Shown here piece by piece: positions 17,933 through 27,087 of a DNA stretch of 64,000 nucleotides. The translations under genes and the position numbers were made by a program. The DNA is from Streptomyces lucensis JCM 4490. GTDB lineage: Bacteria > Actinomycetota > Actinomycetes > Streptomycetales > Streptomycetaceae. The notes under the pieces are model-generated. The model did not search any database and was not told the origin of the DNA. It saw nothing but the letters and a program-made list of their open reading frames with translations. The stretch covers positions 124,001 to 188,000 of the forward strand of contig NZ_BMUE01000009.1 in NCBI RefSeq assembly GCF_014650035.1, written 5' to 3'. Within the stretch, counting starts at the first letter, position 1; the number at the start of each line of letters is the position of its first letter.

Positions 17933-18910
17933 GTGAGCAGGCTCCAGGTCGTCAGCGGCAAGGGCGGGACCGGAAAGACGACGGTCGCCGCCGCCCTCGC
18001 GCTGGCCCTCGCGACCGAGGGGAAGCGGACGCTTCTCGTAGAGGTCGAGGGCCGGCAGGGCATCGCACAGCTCTTCGAGACGGAGGCGTTGCCGTACGAG
18101 GAGCGGAAGATCGCGGTGGCGCCCGGCGGCGGGGAGGTGTTCGCCCTCGCCATCGACCCCGAACTCGCCCTTCTGGACTACCTCCAGATGTTCTACAAAC
18201 TGGGCGGTGCGGGCAGAGCGCTGAAGAAGCTCGGCGCCATAGACTTCGCCACCACCATCGCGCCCGGCATCCGCGACGTCCTGCTGACCGGCAAGGCGTG
18301 CGAGGCGGCCCGCCGCAAGGAGAAGTCGGGACGGTTCGTGTACGACTACGTCGTCATGGACGCCCCGCCGACCGGCCGCATCACCCGCTTCCTGAACGTC
18401 AACGACGAGGTGGCGGGCCTGGCGAAGATCGGCCCGATACACAATCAGGCCCAGGCGGTGATGGGGGTGCTCAAGTCGCCGCAGACGGCGGTGCACCTGG
18501 TGACGCTGCTGGAGGAGATGCCCGTCCAGGAGACCGCGGACGGCATCGCCGAACTCCGAGCGGCCCGGCTGCCGGTGGGCCGGGTCGTCGTGAACATGGT
18601 CCGGCCGCAGGTGCTGGACGCGGACGACCTGGAACTCGTACGGACCGTGGAGCGTTCTTCCGTCGCACGGTCCCTCGCGACCGCGGGGCTCGGCGGGGCC
18701 CGGCGCGGCGGGAACGCGGAGAAGCTGGTCGGCCCGCTGCTGGAGCAGGCGGCCGAGTACGCCGAGCGGCACGCGCTGGAGCAGGAGCAGCGGGCGGTCC
18801 TCGGCGAGCTGGGCCTGCCGCTGCACGAGCTGCCGTTGCTCGCCGAGGGCATGGACCTCGCGGGCCTGTACGAACTCGCCACCGAGCTGCGGAAGCAGGG
18901 GTTGTCATGA
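17933..18910 (+). CDS. ArsA-like ATPase, first of a pair
   Basis: A 325-residue P-loop ATPase of the ArsA/GET3 family: LQVVSGKGGTGKTTVAAALA at the N-terminus, then the switch region VVMDAPPTGRITRFLN near residue 140. Unlike true arsenite pumps there is no arsB nearby. In Streptomyces this pair next to wblA is conserved, and mycobacterial homologues are also paired, suggesting a heterodimer. The GTG at 17933 is the start; the stop overlaps the second ATPase start (ATGA). Confidence 0.9.
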   Translation: MSRLQVVSGKGGTGKTTVAAALALALATEGKRTLLVEVEGRQGIAQLFETEALPYEERKIAVAPGGGEVFALAIDPELALLDYLQMFYKLGGAGRALKKLGAIDFATTIAPGIRDVLLTGKACEAARRKEKSGRFVYDYVVMDAPPTGRITRFLNVNDEVAGLAKIGPIHNQAQAVMGVLKSPQTAVHLVTLLEEMPVQETADGIAELRAARLPVGRVVVNMVRPQVLDADDLELVRTVERSSVARSLATAGLGGARRGGNAEKLVGPLLEQAAEYAERHALEQEQRAVLGELGLPLHELPLLAEGMDLAGLYELATELRKQGLS

Positions 18911-20331
18911 GCCCGGACCCGGCCGATCCACAGGACACTGCCCGTCGTCTCTCCCCCGCGCGCCGGCTCGACGTCGACCGGCTGCTGGACGACCCCGGGA
19001 CCCGGATCGTGGTGTGCTGCGGCTCGGGCGGAGTCGGCAAGACGACGACGGCCGCGGCCCTCGGGCTGCGGGCCGCCGAGCGGGGCCGCAAGGTCGTCGT
19101 CCTGACCATCGACCCGGCCAGGCGGCTGGCCCAGTCGATGGGCATCGACTCCCTGGACAACGTGCCGCGCCGGGTGAAGGGCATCGAGGACCAGGCGGCG
19201 GGGGCGGCGCGCGGCGACGCGGCGGAGGGTGCCGGAGAGGGCCGGACGGGCGGCGAACTGCACGCCATGATGCTCGACATGAAGCGCACCTTCGACGAGG
19301 TCGTGGAGGCGCACGCGGACCCCGAGCGGGCGGCCACGATCCTGGCGAACCCCTTCTACCAGTCGCTTTCGGCGGGCTTCGCGGGCACGCAGGAGTACAT
19401 GGCGATGGAGAAGCTGGGCCAGCTGCGGGCGAAGGACGAGTGGGACCTGATCGTGGTCGACACGCCGCCGTCCCGGTCGGCGCTGGACTTCCTGGACGCC
19501 CCCAAGCGGCTCGGCTCGTTCCTGGACGGCCGGCTGATCCGCCTGCTCACCGCGCCCGCCAAGCTGGGCGGCCGGGCCGGGATGGCCTTCCTCAACGTCG
19601 GCATGTCGATGATGACCGGCACGCTGGGCAAGCTGCTGGGCGGTCAGCTGCTGAAGGACGTGCAGACCTTCGTGGCCGCGATGGACACCACCTTCGGCGG
19701 TTTCCGTACGCGTGCGGACGCCACGTACAAGCTGCTCCAGGCGCCCGGTACGGCGTTCCTGGTGGTGGCGGCGCCGGAGCGGGACGCGCTGCGCGAGGCC
19801 GCGTACTTCGTGGAGCGCCTGGCCGCCGAGAGGATGCCGCTGGTGGGTCTCGTGCTGAACCGGGTCCACGGCAGCGGCGCGGGCCGCCTGTCGGCCGAGC
19901 GTGCCCTCGCCGCCGCGGAAAATCTTGAGGACCCCCGCATTGTGGATCAGGGGGACGGGAAAGCTGGACTTCGTAACTCTCCCGACACAGAAGGCAGTTC
20001 ACGAACTGCCGCATCCGAGGGCGCGGCCGGTGACCCTGTTTCCGAAGATGGCTCCCCCACCCATCCGGAGCACACCGTCGACCGGCTCGCCGCAGGCCTG
20101 CTGAGACTGCACGCCGAGCGCATGCAGCTGCTCTCGCGCGAGCAGCGCACGCGTGACCGGTTCACCGCCCGCCACCCCGAGGTGGCGGTGGTAGACGTAC
20201 CCGCGCTGCCCGGCGACGTCCATGACCTCGCGGGCCTGCGGGACATCGGCGCCCGGCTGGCGGCGGGCGCGACGGACATGACGGGCGCGGCGGGCGCGAC
20301 GGGCACGGCGGAACGGACAGACGCGTCGTAG
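18907..20331 (+). CDS. ArsA-like ATPase, second of a pair
   Basis: A 474-residue partner of the preceding ATPase. Walker A is CGSGGVGKTTTAAALGLRA at about residue 40, and VVDTPPSRSALDFLDAP is the switch/Walker B region. It carries an extra insert (about 415-445, beginning near GLRNSPDTEGS) of low complexity between the ATPase blocks. The ATG at 18907 overlaps the upstream stop, so the two are translated together. Possible roles are protein targeting or metal resistance; neither is shown by the sequence. Confidence 0.9.
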   Translation: MSPDPADPQDTARRLSPARRLDVDRLLDDPGTRIVVCCGSGGVGKTTTAAALGLRAAERGRKVVVLTIDPARRLAQSMGIDSLDNVPRRVKGIEDQAAGAARGDAAEGAGEGRTGGELHAMMLDMKRTFDEVVEAHADPERAATILANPFYQSLSAGFAGTQEYMAMEKLGQLRAKDEWDLIVVDTPPSRSALDFLDAPKRLGSFLDGRLIRLLTAPAKLGGRAGMAFLNVGMSMMTGTLGKLLGGQLLKDVQTFVAAMDTTFGGFRTRADATYKLLQAPGTAFLVVAAPERDALREAAYFVERLAAERMPLVGLVLNRVHGSGAGRLSAERALAAAENLEDPRIVDQGDGKAGLRNSPDTEGSSRTAASEGAAGDPVSEDGSPTHPEHTVDRLAAGLLRLHAERMQLLSREQRTRDRFTARHPEVAVVDVPALPGDVHDLAGLRDIGARLAAGATDMTGAAGATGTAERTDAS

Positions 20332-20447
20332 CGCCCCGCTGCGGTGGCTGCGAGAAGACGTGCGCGCCATGAGCACGTCGCACACGCACCGGGGATGTGC
20401 CATGGGGGTGTGCCATGGAGGTATGCCCGCGCGGTGATACTCCAGGC

Positions 20448-20786
20448 TCAGCTCACCGCGGCGTAGTTCTCGTACACCTCGTCGTTGTCGAGAGGCACGA
20501 TCCCGGCGCCCCGCTCGTACTCCGAGCGTGCGGTCTCCAGGAGCCTGCGCCAGGACGTCACGGTGGGCCGGCGACGCAACAGGGCGCGACGCTCCCGCTC
20601 CGTCATGCCTCCCCACACGCCGAATTCGACGCGGTTGTCCAGCGCGTCGGCCAGGCACTCGGTGCGTACCGGACATCCGGTGCACACCGCCTTGGCTCTG
20701 TTCTGCGCTGCTCCCTGAACGAACAGTTCATCCGGATCAGTAGTGCGGCAGGCGGCCTGCGCACTCCAGTCGGTTACCCAGCCCAT
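20448..20786 (-). CDS. wblA: WhiB-like regulator WblA
   Basis: A 112-residue iron-sulfur transcription factor. The cluster cysteines are C13, C35, C38 and C44 (CxxC within VCTGCPVR), followed by the WhiB turn FGVWGGMTERERRALLRR. The residue pattern and length match WblA, the Streptomyces regulator of development and antibiotic production. The frame extends 19 codons further 5' but the ATG at 20786 gives the known WblA N-terminus (MGWVTDWSAQAAC) and has GAGAGGACGG upstream. Confidence 0.96.
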   Translation of the reverse strand: MGWVTDWSAQAACRTTDPDELFVQGAAQNRAKAVCTGCPVRTECLADALDNRVEFGVWGGMTERERRALLRRRPTVTSWRRLLETARSEYERGAGIVPLDNDEVYENYAAVS

Positions 20787-21321
20787 ACCGGCGCCGTCCT
20801 CTCCCGAATCGAGGCTCCCCCACGGCGGCAGCGGCATATTCACCGCCGCCAGTTGAGGACGTTACGGAAGGCGGGGACAGCGCAACACCCCCTTCGGGCC
20901 CAATCTTGAATGGCCCGAACGGACTATGGGTAAGCGGCAGATCACCCGCGGGAGTGAGCTGACGACATATGCGACCATCCCGGCAATGCAGGACGGCTGT
21001 GGTGCGTCACACCGGGCGCCAGGTGACACACCTGACGGATTCGGACACGCCCCCCTCAAAAATCCGGGGCACGACCGGAACGATTCGGGGTCTCCGGACG
21101 TATTGATACGTGGCCGCGCTGCTGTGACAGTTGTGAGCAGCTTAGGCCAAGGCCTGCGCGCGTGTCCGGGAAATGAGAACGTAGGTCTCCTCCTCTGCCG
21201 TGCCCCGGCACGGCACGGCGCGGGCCTGCGCCGTCCGCCGTACATCACGATCCCGCACCCGAACATCCCGACGGGGAGCCGGTCCCTCGGAACGCTCATA
21301 AGTACGGATTAGGCTGCCCCC
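20787..21321. promoter_or_regulatory. long divergent intergenic region wblA / PBP (535 bp)
   Basis: No convincing gene is seen. It must hold the wblA leader and promoters and, at the right, the PBP promoter. A 20-bp palindrome TGCCGTGCCCCGGCACGGCA lies at 21196-21215. A possible TACGGAT or TAGGCT -10 box lies within 25 bp of the PBP ATG, which has no Shine-Dalgarno, so PBP mRNA may be leaderless. The repeated motif TGTGACAGTTGTGA occurs near 21123. Confidence 0.5.
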
Positions 21322-23649
21322 ATGCCAAAGAAGCGCTCGGGCGGTGGCCTGTCGACGACGCAGCAGGCCGCCAAGTTCCTCGGTGTCAGTGTGCTCGCCG
21401 GAGCCGTGATGGCGGGCATCGCGCTGCCCGCGGCCGGCGCGCTGGGCCTCGCGGCCAAGGGCTCGGTCAAGACCTTCGACGAGATCCCGGCCAACCTCAA
21501 GAGTCCCCAGCTCAGTCAGCGCACGACGATCCTGGACAACCAGGGGCGCCTGATCGCGACCGACTACTCCCGTGACCGCACGGTGGTGGAGCTCAAGGAC
21601 ATGTCGCCGTACATGCAGAAGGCGATCGTCGCGATCGAGGACTCGCGCTTCTACAAGCACGGGGCGATCGACCTCAAGGGTGTGCTGCGCGCCCTGAACA
21701 AGAACGCACAGGAGGGCGGGGTCGCCCAGGGCGCCTCCACGCTCACCCAGCAGCTGGTGAAGAACTACTTCATCGAGGAGGCCGGCGACGACCCGACGAA
21801 GGTCGCCCAGGCCACCCAGCAGACCATCGGACGCAAGATCCGCGAGCTGAAGTACGCGATCCAGATCGAGGAGAAGCTCGGCAAGAAGAAGATCCTCGAG
21901 AACTACCTGAACATCACCTTCTTCGGCGAGCAGGCCTACGGCGTCGAGGCCGCCGCCCAGCGCTACTTCTCCAAGCACGCGAAGGACCTGAACCTGCAGG
22001 AGTCGGCGCTGCTGGCCGGCATCGTGCAGTCCCCGAGCCGCTACGACCCGGTGAACGACGAGGCCGAGGCCCGCAAGCGGCGCAACACCGTGCTGCAGCG
22101 CATGGCCGAGGTCGGCGACGTGTCCCAGGCGGAGGCCGACCGGGCCAAGGACAAGCCGCTCGGCCTGCACATCAGCCGTCCGAAGAACGGCTGCATCACT
22201 GCCACCAAGGGCGGCGCGTTCTTCTGCAAGTACGTCGAGCACGTCATGCTGAACGACCCGGCCTTCGGGAAGACCCGTGAGGAGCGCGCCAGGCTCTGGA
22301 ACCACGGCGGCCTGACCATCCGCACGACGCTGGACCCGCAGGCCCAGGAGTCCGTGCAGGCCTCGCTGAAGGAGCACGTGTACAAGTCCGACCGGGTCGC
22401 CGCAGCCGCCACCCTGGTCGAACCCGGCACCGGCAAGATCCTGGCGATGGGCCAGTCGAAGCCGTTCGGCTCGGGCAAGGACGAGACGGAGTACAACTTC
22501 TCCGTCAACAAGGACATGGGCGGCTCCAACTACGGCTTCCCGACGGGTTCGACGTTCAAGCCGTTCGTGGCCGCGGCCGCGATCGAGGGCGGCAAGCCGG
22601 CGACGCAGGAGTACTCGGCGCCGTACAAGATGAACTACCCGAGCCCGGTCCAGCGGTGCAGCAGCAACCCTTACGTGAACACCAAGGGCGAGACCGTCGA
22701 GAACGAGAACGAGTCCGAGAAGGGCCCGTACCGCATGAAGGAGGCGATGGCGAAGTCCGTCAACACCTACTTCGTGCAGCTGATCTCCGACATCGGCCTG
22801 TGCCCGGTGGCGAAGATGACCGACGCGCTGCACGTGGTGCAGGGCGACGGCTCGAAGCTCCCCGAGACGCCGTCGATCGCCCTCGGCTCGATCGGCCTCT
22901 CACCGCTGACCATGGCCAGCGCCTACGCCTCCTTCGCCTCGCGCGGGATGTACTGCACCCCGGTCGCCATCGAGTCGGTCGTCCAGAAGATCGGCGACGA
23001 GCAGAAGTCGCTCGAGGTGCCGAAGTCGACGTGCTCGCGCGCGATGAGCGAGAAGACCGCCGACACGGTCAACACGCTGCTGCGCGGCGTGGTCGACTCC
23101 GGTACCGGCCAGGAGGCGGGTCTCACCGACCGCGAGAGCGCGGGCAAGACGGGCACGACGGACGAGCGCAAGAACGCCTGGTTCGTCGGCTACACGCCCA
23201 ACATGTCCGGCGCGGTGTGGGTCGGCAGCGCCAAGCAGAACGTGCAGATGACCGGCATCACCATCGGCGGCCGGTACAACGACCTGGTCTTCGGTGGGAA
23301 GGTCCCGGGCCCGATCTGGCGGGACGCCATGGCCGGCGCCCTGGCGGGCAAGGACGCGCCGGGATTCCAGCTGGTCGACATCCCCGACGACAACAAGGGG
23401 GGTGGTAAGGGAAAAGGACCAGGGGGGACGGACGACGGCAACGGGGACACGACGGGCCAGGAGATCGGCGGACTGATCGGCGGCCTGACCGACGGGGGCA
23501 CGGCTGACGGCGGCGCGACGGGGGACACGACCGGCGGCACCATCGGCGGCCCCCTCCCGACGCCGACCTTCTCCTTCCCCGACAACTTCATCCAGGGGCA
23601 GGGCAACGGGGGCATCAACGGGAACGGCAACGGGGGCCGGCGGGGTTAG
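21322..23649 (+). CDS. bifunctional class A penicillin-binding protein
   Basis: A 775-residue peptidoglycan synthase. One membrane anchor lies at about residues 20-45. The GT51 glycosyltransferase domain (about 65-240) has its catalytic Glu in VAIEDSRFYKHG and GASTLTQQLVKN. The transpeptidase domain has the active Ser in GSTFKPF (about 409), SVN at about 477 and KTGTT at about 608. The C-terminal 80 residues are Gly/Thr/Asp-rich and disordered (GGGKGKGPGG, INGNGNGG). It polymerises and cross-links cell-wall glycan outside the membrane. Divergent from wblA. Confidence 0.95.
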   Translation: MPKKRSGGGLSTTQQAAKFLGVSVLAGAVMAGIALPAAGALGLAAKGSVKTFDEIPANLKSPQLSQRTTILDNQGRLIATDYSRDRTVVELKDMSPYMQKAIVAIEDSRFYKHGAIDLKGVLRALNKNAQEGGVAQGASTLTQQLVKNYFIEEAGDDPTKVAQATQQTIGRKIRELKYAIQIEEKLGKKKILENYLNITFFGEQAYGVEAAAQRYFSKHAKDLNLQESALLAGIVQSPSRYDPVNDEAEARKRRNTVLQRMAEVGDVSQAEADRAKDKPLGLHISRPKNGCITATKGGAFFCKYVEHVMLNDPAFGKTREERARLWNHGGLTIRTTLDPQAQESVQASLKEHVYKSDRVAAAATLVEPGTGKILAMGQSKPFGSGKDETEYNFSVNKDMGGSNYGFPTGSTFKPFVAAAAIEGGKPATQEYSAPYKMNYPSPVQRCSSNPYVNTKGETVENENESEKGPYRMKEAMAKSVNTYFVQLISDIGLCPVAKMTDALHVVQGDGSKLPETPSIALGSIGLSPLTMASAYASFASRGMYCTPVAIESVVQKIGDEQKSLEVPKSTCSRAMSEKTADTVNTLLRGVVDSGTGQEAGLTDRESAGKTGTTDERKNAWFVGYTPNMSGAVWVGSAKQNVQMTGITIGGRYNDLVFGGKVPGPIWRDAMAGALAGKDAPGFQLVDIPDDNKGGGKGKGPGGTDDGNGDTTGQEIGGLIGGLTDGGTADGGATGDTTGGTIGGPLPTPTFSFPDNFIQGQGNGGINGNGNGGRRG

Positions 23650-23714
23650 GGCCTCTCGTTCGGATCACGCCGGGCTCGCGGGCCCTGGCACCGGACGAGA
23701 GCGACGCGAGTACT

Positions 23715-23757
23715 GCGGCGGGGCCGCACCCTGACAAGAAGGGTGCGGCCCCGCCGC
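23715..23757. terminator. bidirectional terminator between PBP and yqeY-like gene
   Basis: A perfect 17-bp inverted repeat (23715-23731 and 23741-23757) with a 9-nt loop lies between two converging genes, so it can serve both. Confidence 0.9.
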
Positions 23758-23805
23758 CGCGTGGTGGGCGCCCCTCAGCCGTGAAGAGCCGGGGGCGCGT
23801 CGCGC

Positions 23806-24279
23806 TCAGCCCTGGCCCTGGAGGAGCTTCTTGACCGCGGCGGCGACGCGGCCGCCCTCGGCCAGGCCGGCCACCTTCGGGTTCACGATCTTCATGACGG
23901 CGCCCATGGCCCGCGGCCCCTCGGCACCAGCCGCCTTCGCCTCTTCCACGGCCTCGGCGACGATCACGTTCAGCTCGTCGTCGGACAGCTGCTTGGGCAG
24001 GTAGGTGGCGAGCACCTCGCCCTCCGCCTTCTCCCGCTCGGCCTGCTCGGCGCGGCCGCCCTGCGCGAACGCGTCCGCGGCCTCGCGGCGCTTCTTCGCC
24101 TCGCGGGTGATCACCTTGAGGACCTCGTCGTCGGAGAGCTCACGCTTCTCCGTGCCCGCGACCTCCTCCTTGGTGATCGCGGTGAGCGTCAGCCGCAGCG
24201 TCGAGGAGCGGAGCTCGTCGCGCTCCTTGATCGCGGCGTTGAGGTCGTCCTGCAGCTTCGACTTGAGCGTGGTGGTCAT
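23806..24279 (-). CDS. GatB/YqeY domain protein
   Basis: A 157-residue helical protein matching the YqeY family, related to the C-terminal tRNA-contacting domain of GatB. Typical blocks are LQDDLNAAIKERDELRSSTL, LATYLPKQLSDDEL and GAVMKIVNPKVAGLAEG. Function in free-standing form is unsettled; a link to transamidation of tRNA is often suggested. Divergent from the metallophosphoesterase gene. Confidence 0.92.
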   Translation of the reverse strand: MTTTLKSKLQDDLNAAIKERDELRSSTLRLTLTAITKEEVAGTEKRELSDDEVLKVITREAKKRREAADAFAQGGRAEQAEREKAEGEVLATYLPKQLSDDELNVIVAEAVEEAKAAGAEGPRAMGAVMKIVNPKVAGLAEGGRVAAAVKKLLQGQG

Positions 24280-24371
24280 GGGGACGATTGTCGCAGGTGC
24301 GTCACCCCGAACGCCCCTGATTAAGGGGGCGGCCGTCTCGTCGCGCCGTCGCGTTCTGACACGATGGTCAT

Positions 24372-25298
24372 ATGCGCGCGCGATACGGAGTACCCCTGGG
24401 AATCATGGCGGCAGGTGCCGCCGGGCTGGCGTATTCGGCGGGCTTCGAAGCCCGCTCCTTCCGCCTACGGCGAGTGACGGTCCCGGTCCTGCCGCCGGGC
24501 ATGCGCCCGCTGCGCGTGCTCCAGGTCTCCGACATCCACATGGTGAGCGGCCAGCGCAAGAAGCAGCGCTGGCTGCAGTCACTGGCCGGACTGCGCCCGG
24601 ACTTCGTGATCAACACGGGCGACAACCTCTCGGACACCGGGGGCGTGCCGGAGGTGATGGACGCGCTCGGCCCGCTGATGGAGTTCCCGGGTGCGTACGT
24701 CTTCGGCTCCAACGACTACTACGGCCCCAGACTGCGCAACCCCGCCCGCTACCTGCTGGAGAAGGTGAGCGGCCGCCACGGCCTGAACGGCAACGCGCCG
24801 GTCGTGGGAGTGCCCCGCAACCCCTGGGAGGACATCCGGGACGGCTTCGACGAGGCCGGCTGGCTGAACCTGACGAACACGCGGGGCGTCCTGAAGGTCG
24901 AGGGCGTGTCGATCGAGCTGACCGGCCTGGACGACCCCCACATCAAGCGCGACCGGTACGCGCAGGTGGCGGGCGGCCCGTCCGGGACGTACGACTTCTC
25001 GATGGGCGTGGTCCACGCCCCCTACCTGCGCGTCCTCGACGCCTTCACCGCCGACCGCTACCCCCTGATCCTGGCCGGCCACACGCACGGCGGCCAGCTG
25101 TGCATCCCCTTCTACGGCGCCCTGGTCACCAACTGCGACCTGGACACGGACCGGGTGAAGGGCCTGTCCCGGCACACGGCGGAGGGCCGTACGTCGTTCC
25201 TGCACGTCTCGGCGGGCTGCGGCACCAACCGCTACACCCCGGTCCGCTTCGCCTGCCCGCCGGAGGCGACGCTGCTGACGCTGGTGGAGAGGCAGTAG
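24372..25298 (+). CDS. metallophosphoesterase, membrane-associated
   Basis: A 308-residue calcineurin-like phosphoesterase. Metal-ligand motifs are SDIHMVSG (about residue 56), NTGDNLSD, GSNDYYG and AGHTHGGQ near the C-terminus. An N-terminal hydrophobic stretch (GIMAAGAAGLAYSAGF) suggests membrane association. Substrate is unknown; UDP-diacylglucosamine pyrophosphatase-like or YkuE-like roles are possible. The last core-genome coding gene before the tRNA. Confidence 0.9.
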   Translation: MRARYGVPLGIMAAGAAGLAYSAGFEARSFRLRRVTVPVLPPGMRPLRVLQVSDIHMVSGQRKKQRWLQSLAGLRPDFVINTGDNLSDTGGVPEVMDALGPLMEFPGAYVFGSNDYYGPRLRNPARYLLEKVSGRHGLNGNAPVVGVPRNPWEDIRDGFDEAGWLNLTNTRGVLKVEGVSIELTGLDDPHIKRDRYAQVAGGPSGTYDFSMGVVHAPYLRVLDAFTADRYPLILAGHTHGGQLCIPFYGALVTNCDLDTDRVKGLSRHTAEGRTSFLHVSAGCGTNRYTPVRFACPPEATLLTLVERQ

Positions 25299-25537
25299 AG
25301 TCCGCGGGGCGCAGGGGAGGCGGCGACAGCGTCTCCCCGCGGCATGGCGAGGTCACGGGCCCACCCGTGCCTCGCCAACGTCCTCCTCCCGGCCCTCGCG
25401 GCCTACGCCTCGGGCGTCCTCCTGGTGGCCCTCGACCACACCCGCCCGACCCGGTCCGCCACCGCGTCCAAACCGGATTTCGCCTACAGCCACCGGTGGG
25501 CTAAAGTAAACGTCGTCGCCGCGAGAAGCAGTGACAT

Positions 25538-25611
25538 CGGGGTGTAGCGCAGCTTGGCAGCGCGCTTCGTTCGGGACGAAGAGGTCGTGGGTTCAAATCC
25601 CGCCACCCCGA
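25538..25611 (+). tRNA. tRNA-Pro(CGG)
   Basis: A complete cloverleaf: acceptor stem CGGGGTG/CACCCCG, anticodon stem CTTCG/CGAAG with loop TTCGGGA (anticodon CGG), and T-arm GTGGG-TTCAAAT-CCCGC. The CCA end is not encoded. Its 3' end is the likely attachment site of the element that follows, because foreign-type genes begin directly downstream. Confidence 0.97.
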
Positions 25612-25627
25612 CGCCGTAGTACCAGGT

Positions 25628-25662
25628 CAGGGGCCTGATCCGCTTAGCGGGTCGGGCCCCTG
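25628..25662 (+). terminator. terminator after tRNA-Pro
   Basis: Outer stem CAGGGGCC/GGCCCCTG and inner stem CCGCT/AGCGG form a two-part hairpin 16 bp after the tRNA, followed shortly by a short T-run. Confidence 0.75.
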
Positions 25663-25680
25663 AGTGGTTTTGAGGGCCAT

Positions 25681-25701
25681 TTTGGGAGCCATTTGGGAGC
25701 C
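25681..25701. repeat. direct repeat TTTGGGAGCC next to the tRNA
   Basis: Two exact copies of TTTGGGAGCC start 11 bp apart (25681 and 25692). They lie just inside the presumed element end, where integrase arm-type sites are expected. Confidence 0.4.
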
Positions 25702-25799
25702 GAGTTCGGGGTCTGGCTCCCGGGCGGCTCCCGCGCTTATGGGTAGACCGGAGCTTGGGAGCTCGCCTCAGAGTGGCATGGCACGGGGAGGGGACACGA

Positions 25800-26348
25800 G
25801 TGGGAGTCGGAGACCTGAGTTCATGGGTCGGCGCCGGGATCGCTGTGGGAGCAGCCGCCGTCGCGGTCTGGCAGGGCTGGTCCGCGCGCGAGCAGTCGCG
25901 TGTCGCGCAGGAGGCCCTCAACGATGCTCGGCAGGCCCGGGACGAAGCAGCCACTCCGGTCTTCCAAGTGAGCGACGCGCAGTGGGTCTGGGGCAGCATC
26001 GGGGAGCGCTTCGTCACCGCGACCATCACGGTGGAGCAGGCGCCGCCTCTGTCCAGCCTCACCCTGCGCATCGACGGACCTGACGTCCGCCACTTGGCGC
26101 CAGACACGGGCAGCTATGAGTCGGAAGGACGCGAGAAGCGGTTCACCGCCGTGGCGCCGGGGAAGCGGATCGACCTCATCGCCCAGATGGAGCACGAGGG
26201 CCCTTCACCGTTCGAGCTTGAGGTGACGCTTGAGTGCGTCGAAGAGGGTGGTCACGAGAGGCGGTGGACCGTACGCCGCATCATCACCGCGCCTGAGGCC
26301 CCACAGCCGGACGTGCCGCAGGCGTGGAGAGGTCGTCGCGGCCGGTGA
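25800..26348 (+). CDS. single-pass membrane protein, hypothetical
   Basis: A 182-residue protein with one N-terminal helix (WVGAGIAVGAAAVAVWQGW, about residues 8-26), a short coiled segment with many Ala/Gln/Arg (residues 30-50) and a beta-rich C-terminal part. GGGGAGGGG precedes the GTG at 25800. No family is recognised. It is the first gene right of the tRNA; cargo of the element. Confidence 0.7.
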   Translation: MGVGDLSSWVGAGIAVGAAAVAVWQGWSAREQSRVAQEALNDARQARDEAATPVFQVSDAQWVWGSIGERFVTATITVEQAPPLSSLTLRIDGPDVRHLAPDTGSYESEGREKRFTAVAPGKRIDLIAQMEHEGPSPFELEVTLECVEEGGHERRWTVRRIITAPEAPQPDVPQAWRGRRGR

Positions 26349-26511
26349 GGCATTTGGGCTCCGAACCGCGGGAAGCTACCTCAAGCGGAACAGCCGAACG
26401 TGCGGTGTACTGCCGCATCAGCTCCTCGCAGTTGTACGTACTGCTGTCGGCGCGACAGCCGGAGCCCGCCCCCTTTAGGAAGCCGAACAGGCCGACTTCG
26501 CCAAGTCCGTT

Positions 26512-27087
26512 TCACCGGCCCCGGGCTGCTCGGCTACGCCGCGCCTGGAGCAGGACACCGCTGGTGTTCAAGCGGAAACGCGCCATAGGCACGCTGACCC
26601 CGGCAGCGGCCGCAAGTGCCTGAGCATCGGTTCCCGCATACGCATGCCGGAGCAAAAGCTGACGGGGCAAGAGCAGGCAGCCGGCCAGCCAGTTCGCCTC
26701 CTCTTCCTGCTCCGGGTTGCACGTAAAAAATGCATGCCCGCCGATCTGTTGCACTTCCCGTACCTCGTGGCCGAGCAGCACATGGGCCAGCTCGTGAGCG
26801 ATGTCGCTCTTCGTACGTGCGGGCTCATTGCAGGGGTTGTAGACAGCGACAGTGCGACCACCCGGCAGATGAAAGGTGGCGGCGGAAAAGGCCCCAGGCT
26901 GCAGCAGCTCCAGCTCCTGCAGGCTGTCCATACCGACCAGTTCCTGCGCATCAATAACCTCGACACGCAGATGATCGGCGAGTTGGAAGATGTCTGGGGG
27001 CACGTCGGGGCGCAAACCGATCTGGGCGCGCACCCGCTCCGCAAGCCGTTCCGCTTCCGACTTGAATCCTCGTCGCACTCTAGCCAC
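26512..27087 (-). CDS. ImmA/IrrE-type metallopeptidase
   Basis: A 191-residue protein with the zinc-peptidase motif HELAHVLLGHE at about residue 97 and a downstream Glu-rich segment (EQEEEANWLAGCLLLP), the typical ImmA/IrrE arrangement. These peptidases cleave or inactivate a partner XRE repressor on a damage or phage signal. The partner here is the gene just upstream; the start GTG at 27087 overlaps its stop by 8 bp. Confidence 0.9.
   Translation of the reverse strand: MARVRRGFKSEAERLAERVRAQIGLRPDVPPDIFQLADHLRVEVIDAQELVGMDSLQELELLQPGAFSAATFHLPGGRTVAVYNPCNEPARTKSDIAHELAHVLLGHEVREVQQIGGHAFFTCNPEQEEEANWLAGCLLLPRQLLLRHAYAGTDAQALAAAAGVSVPMARFRLNTSGVLLQARRSRAARGR

Noticed and set aside
17168..18826. 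The 552-codon leftward frame ending at ridA
   Set aside because: Only the last 154 codons (from 17632) are RidA; the rest is antisense to the first ArsA-like gene.
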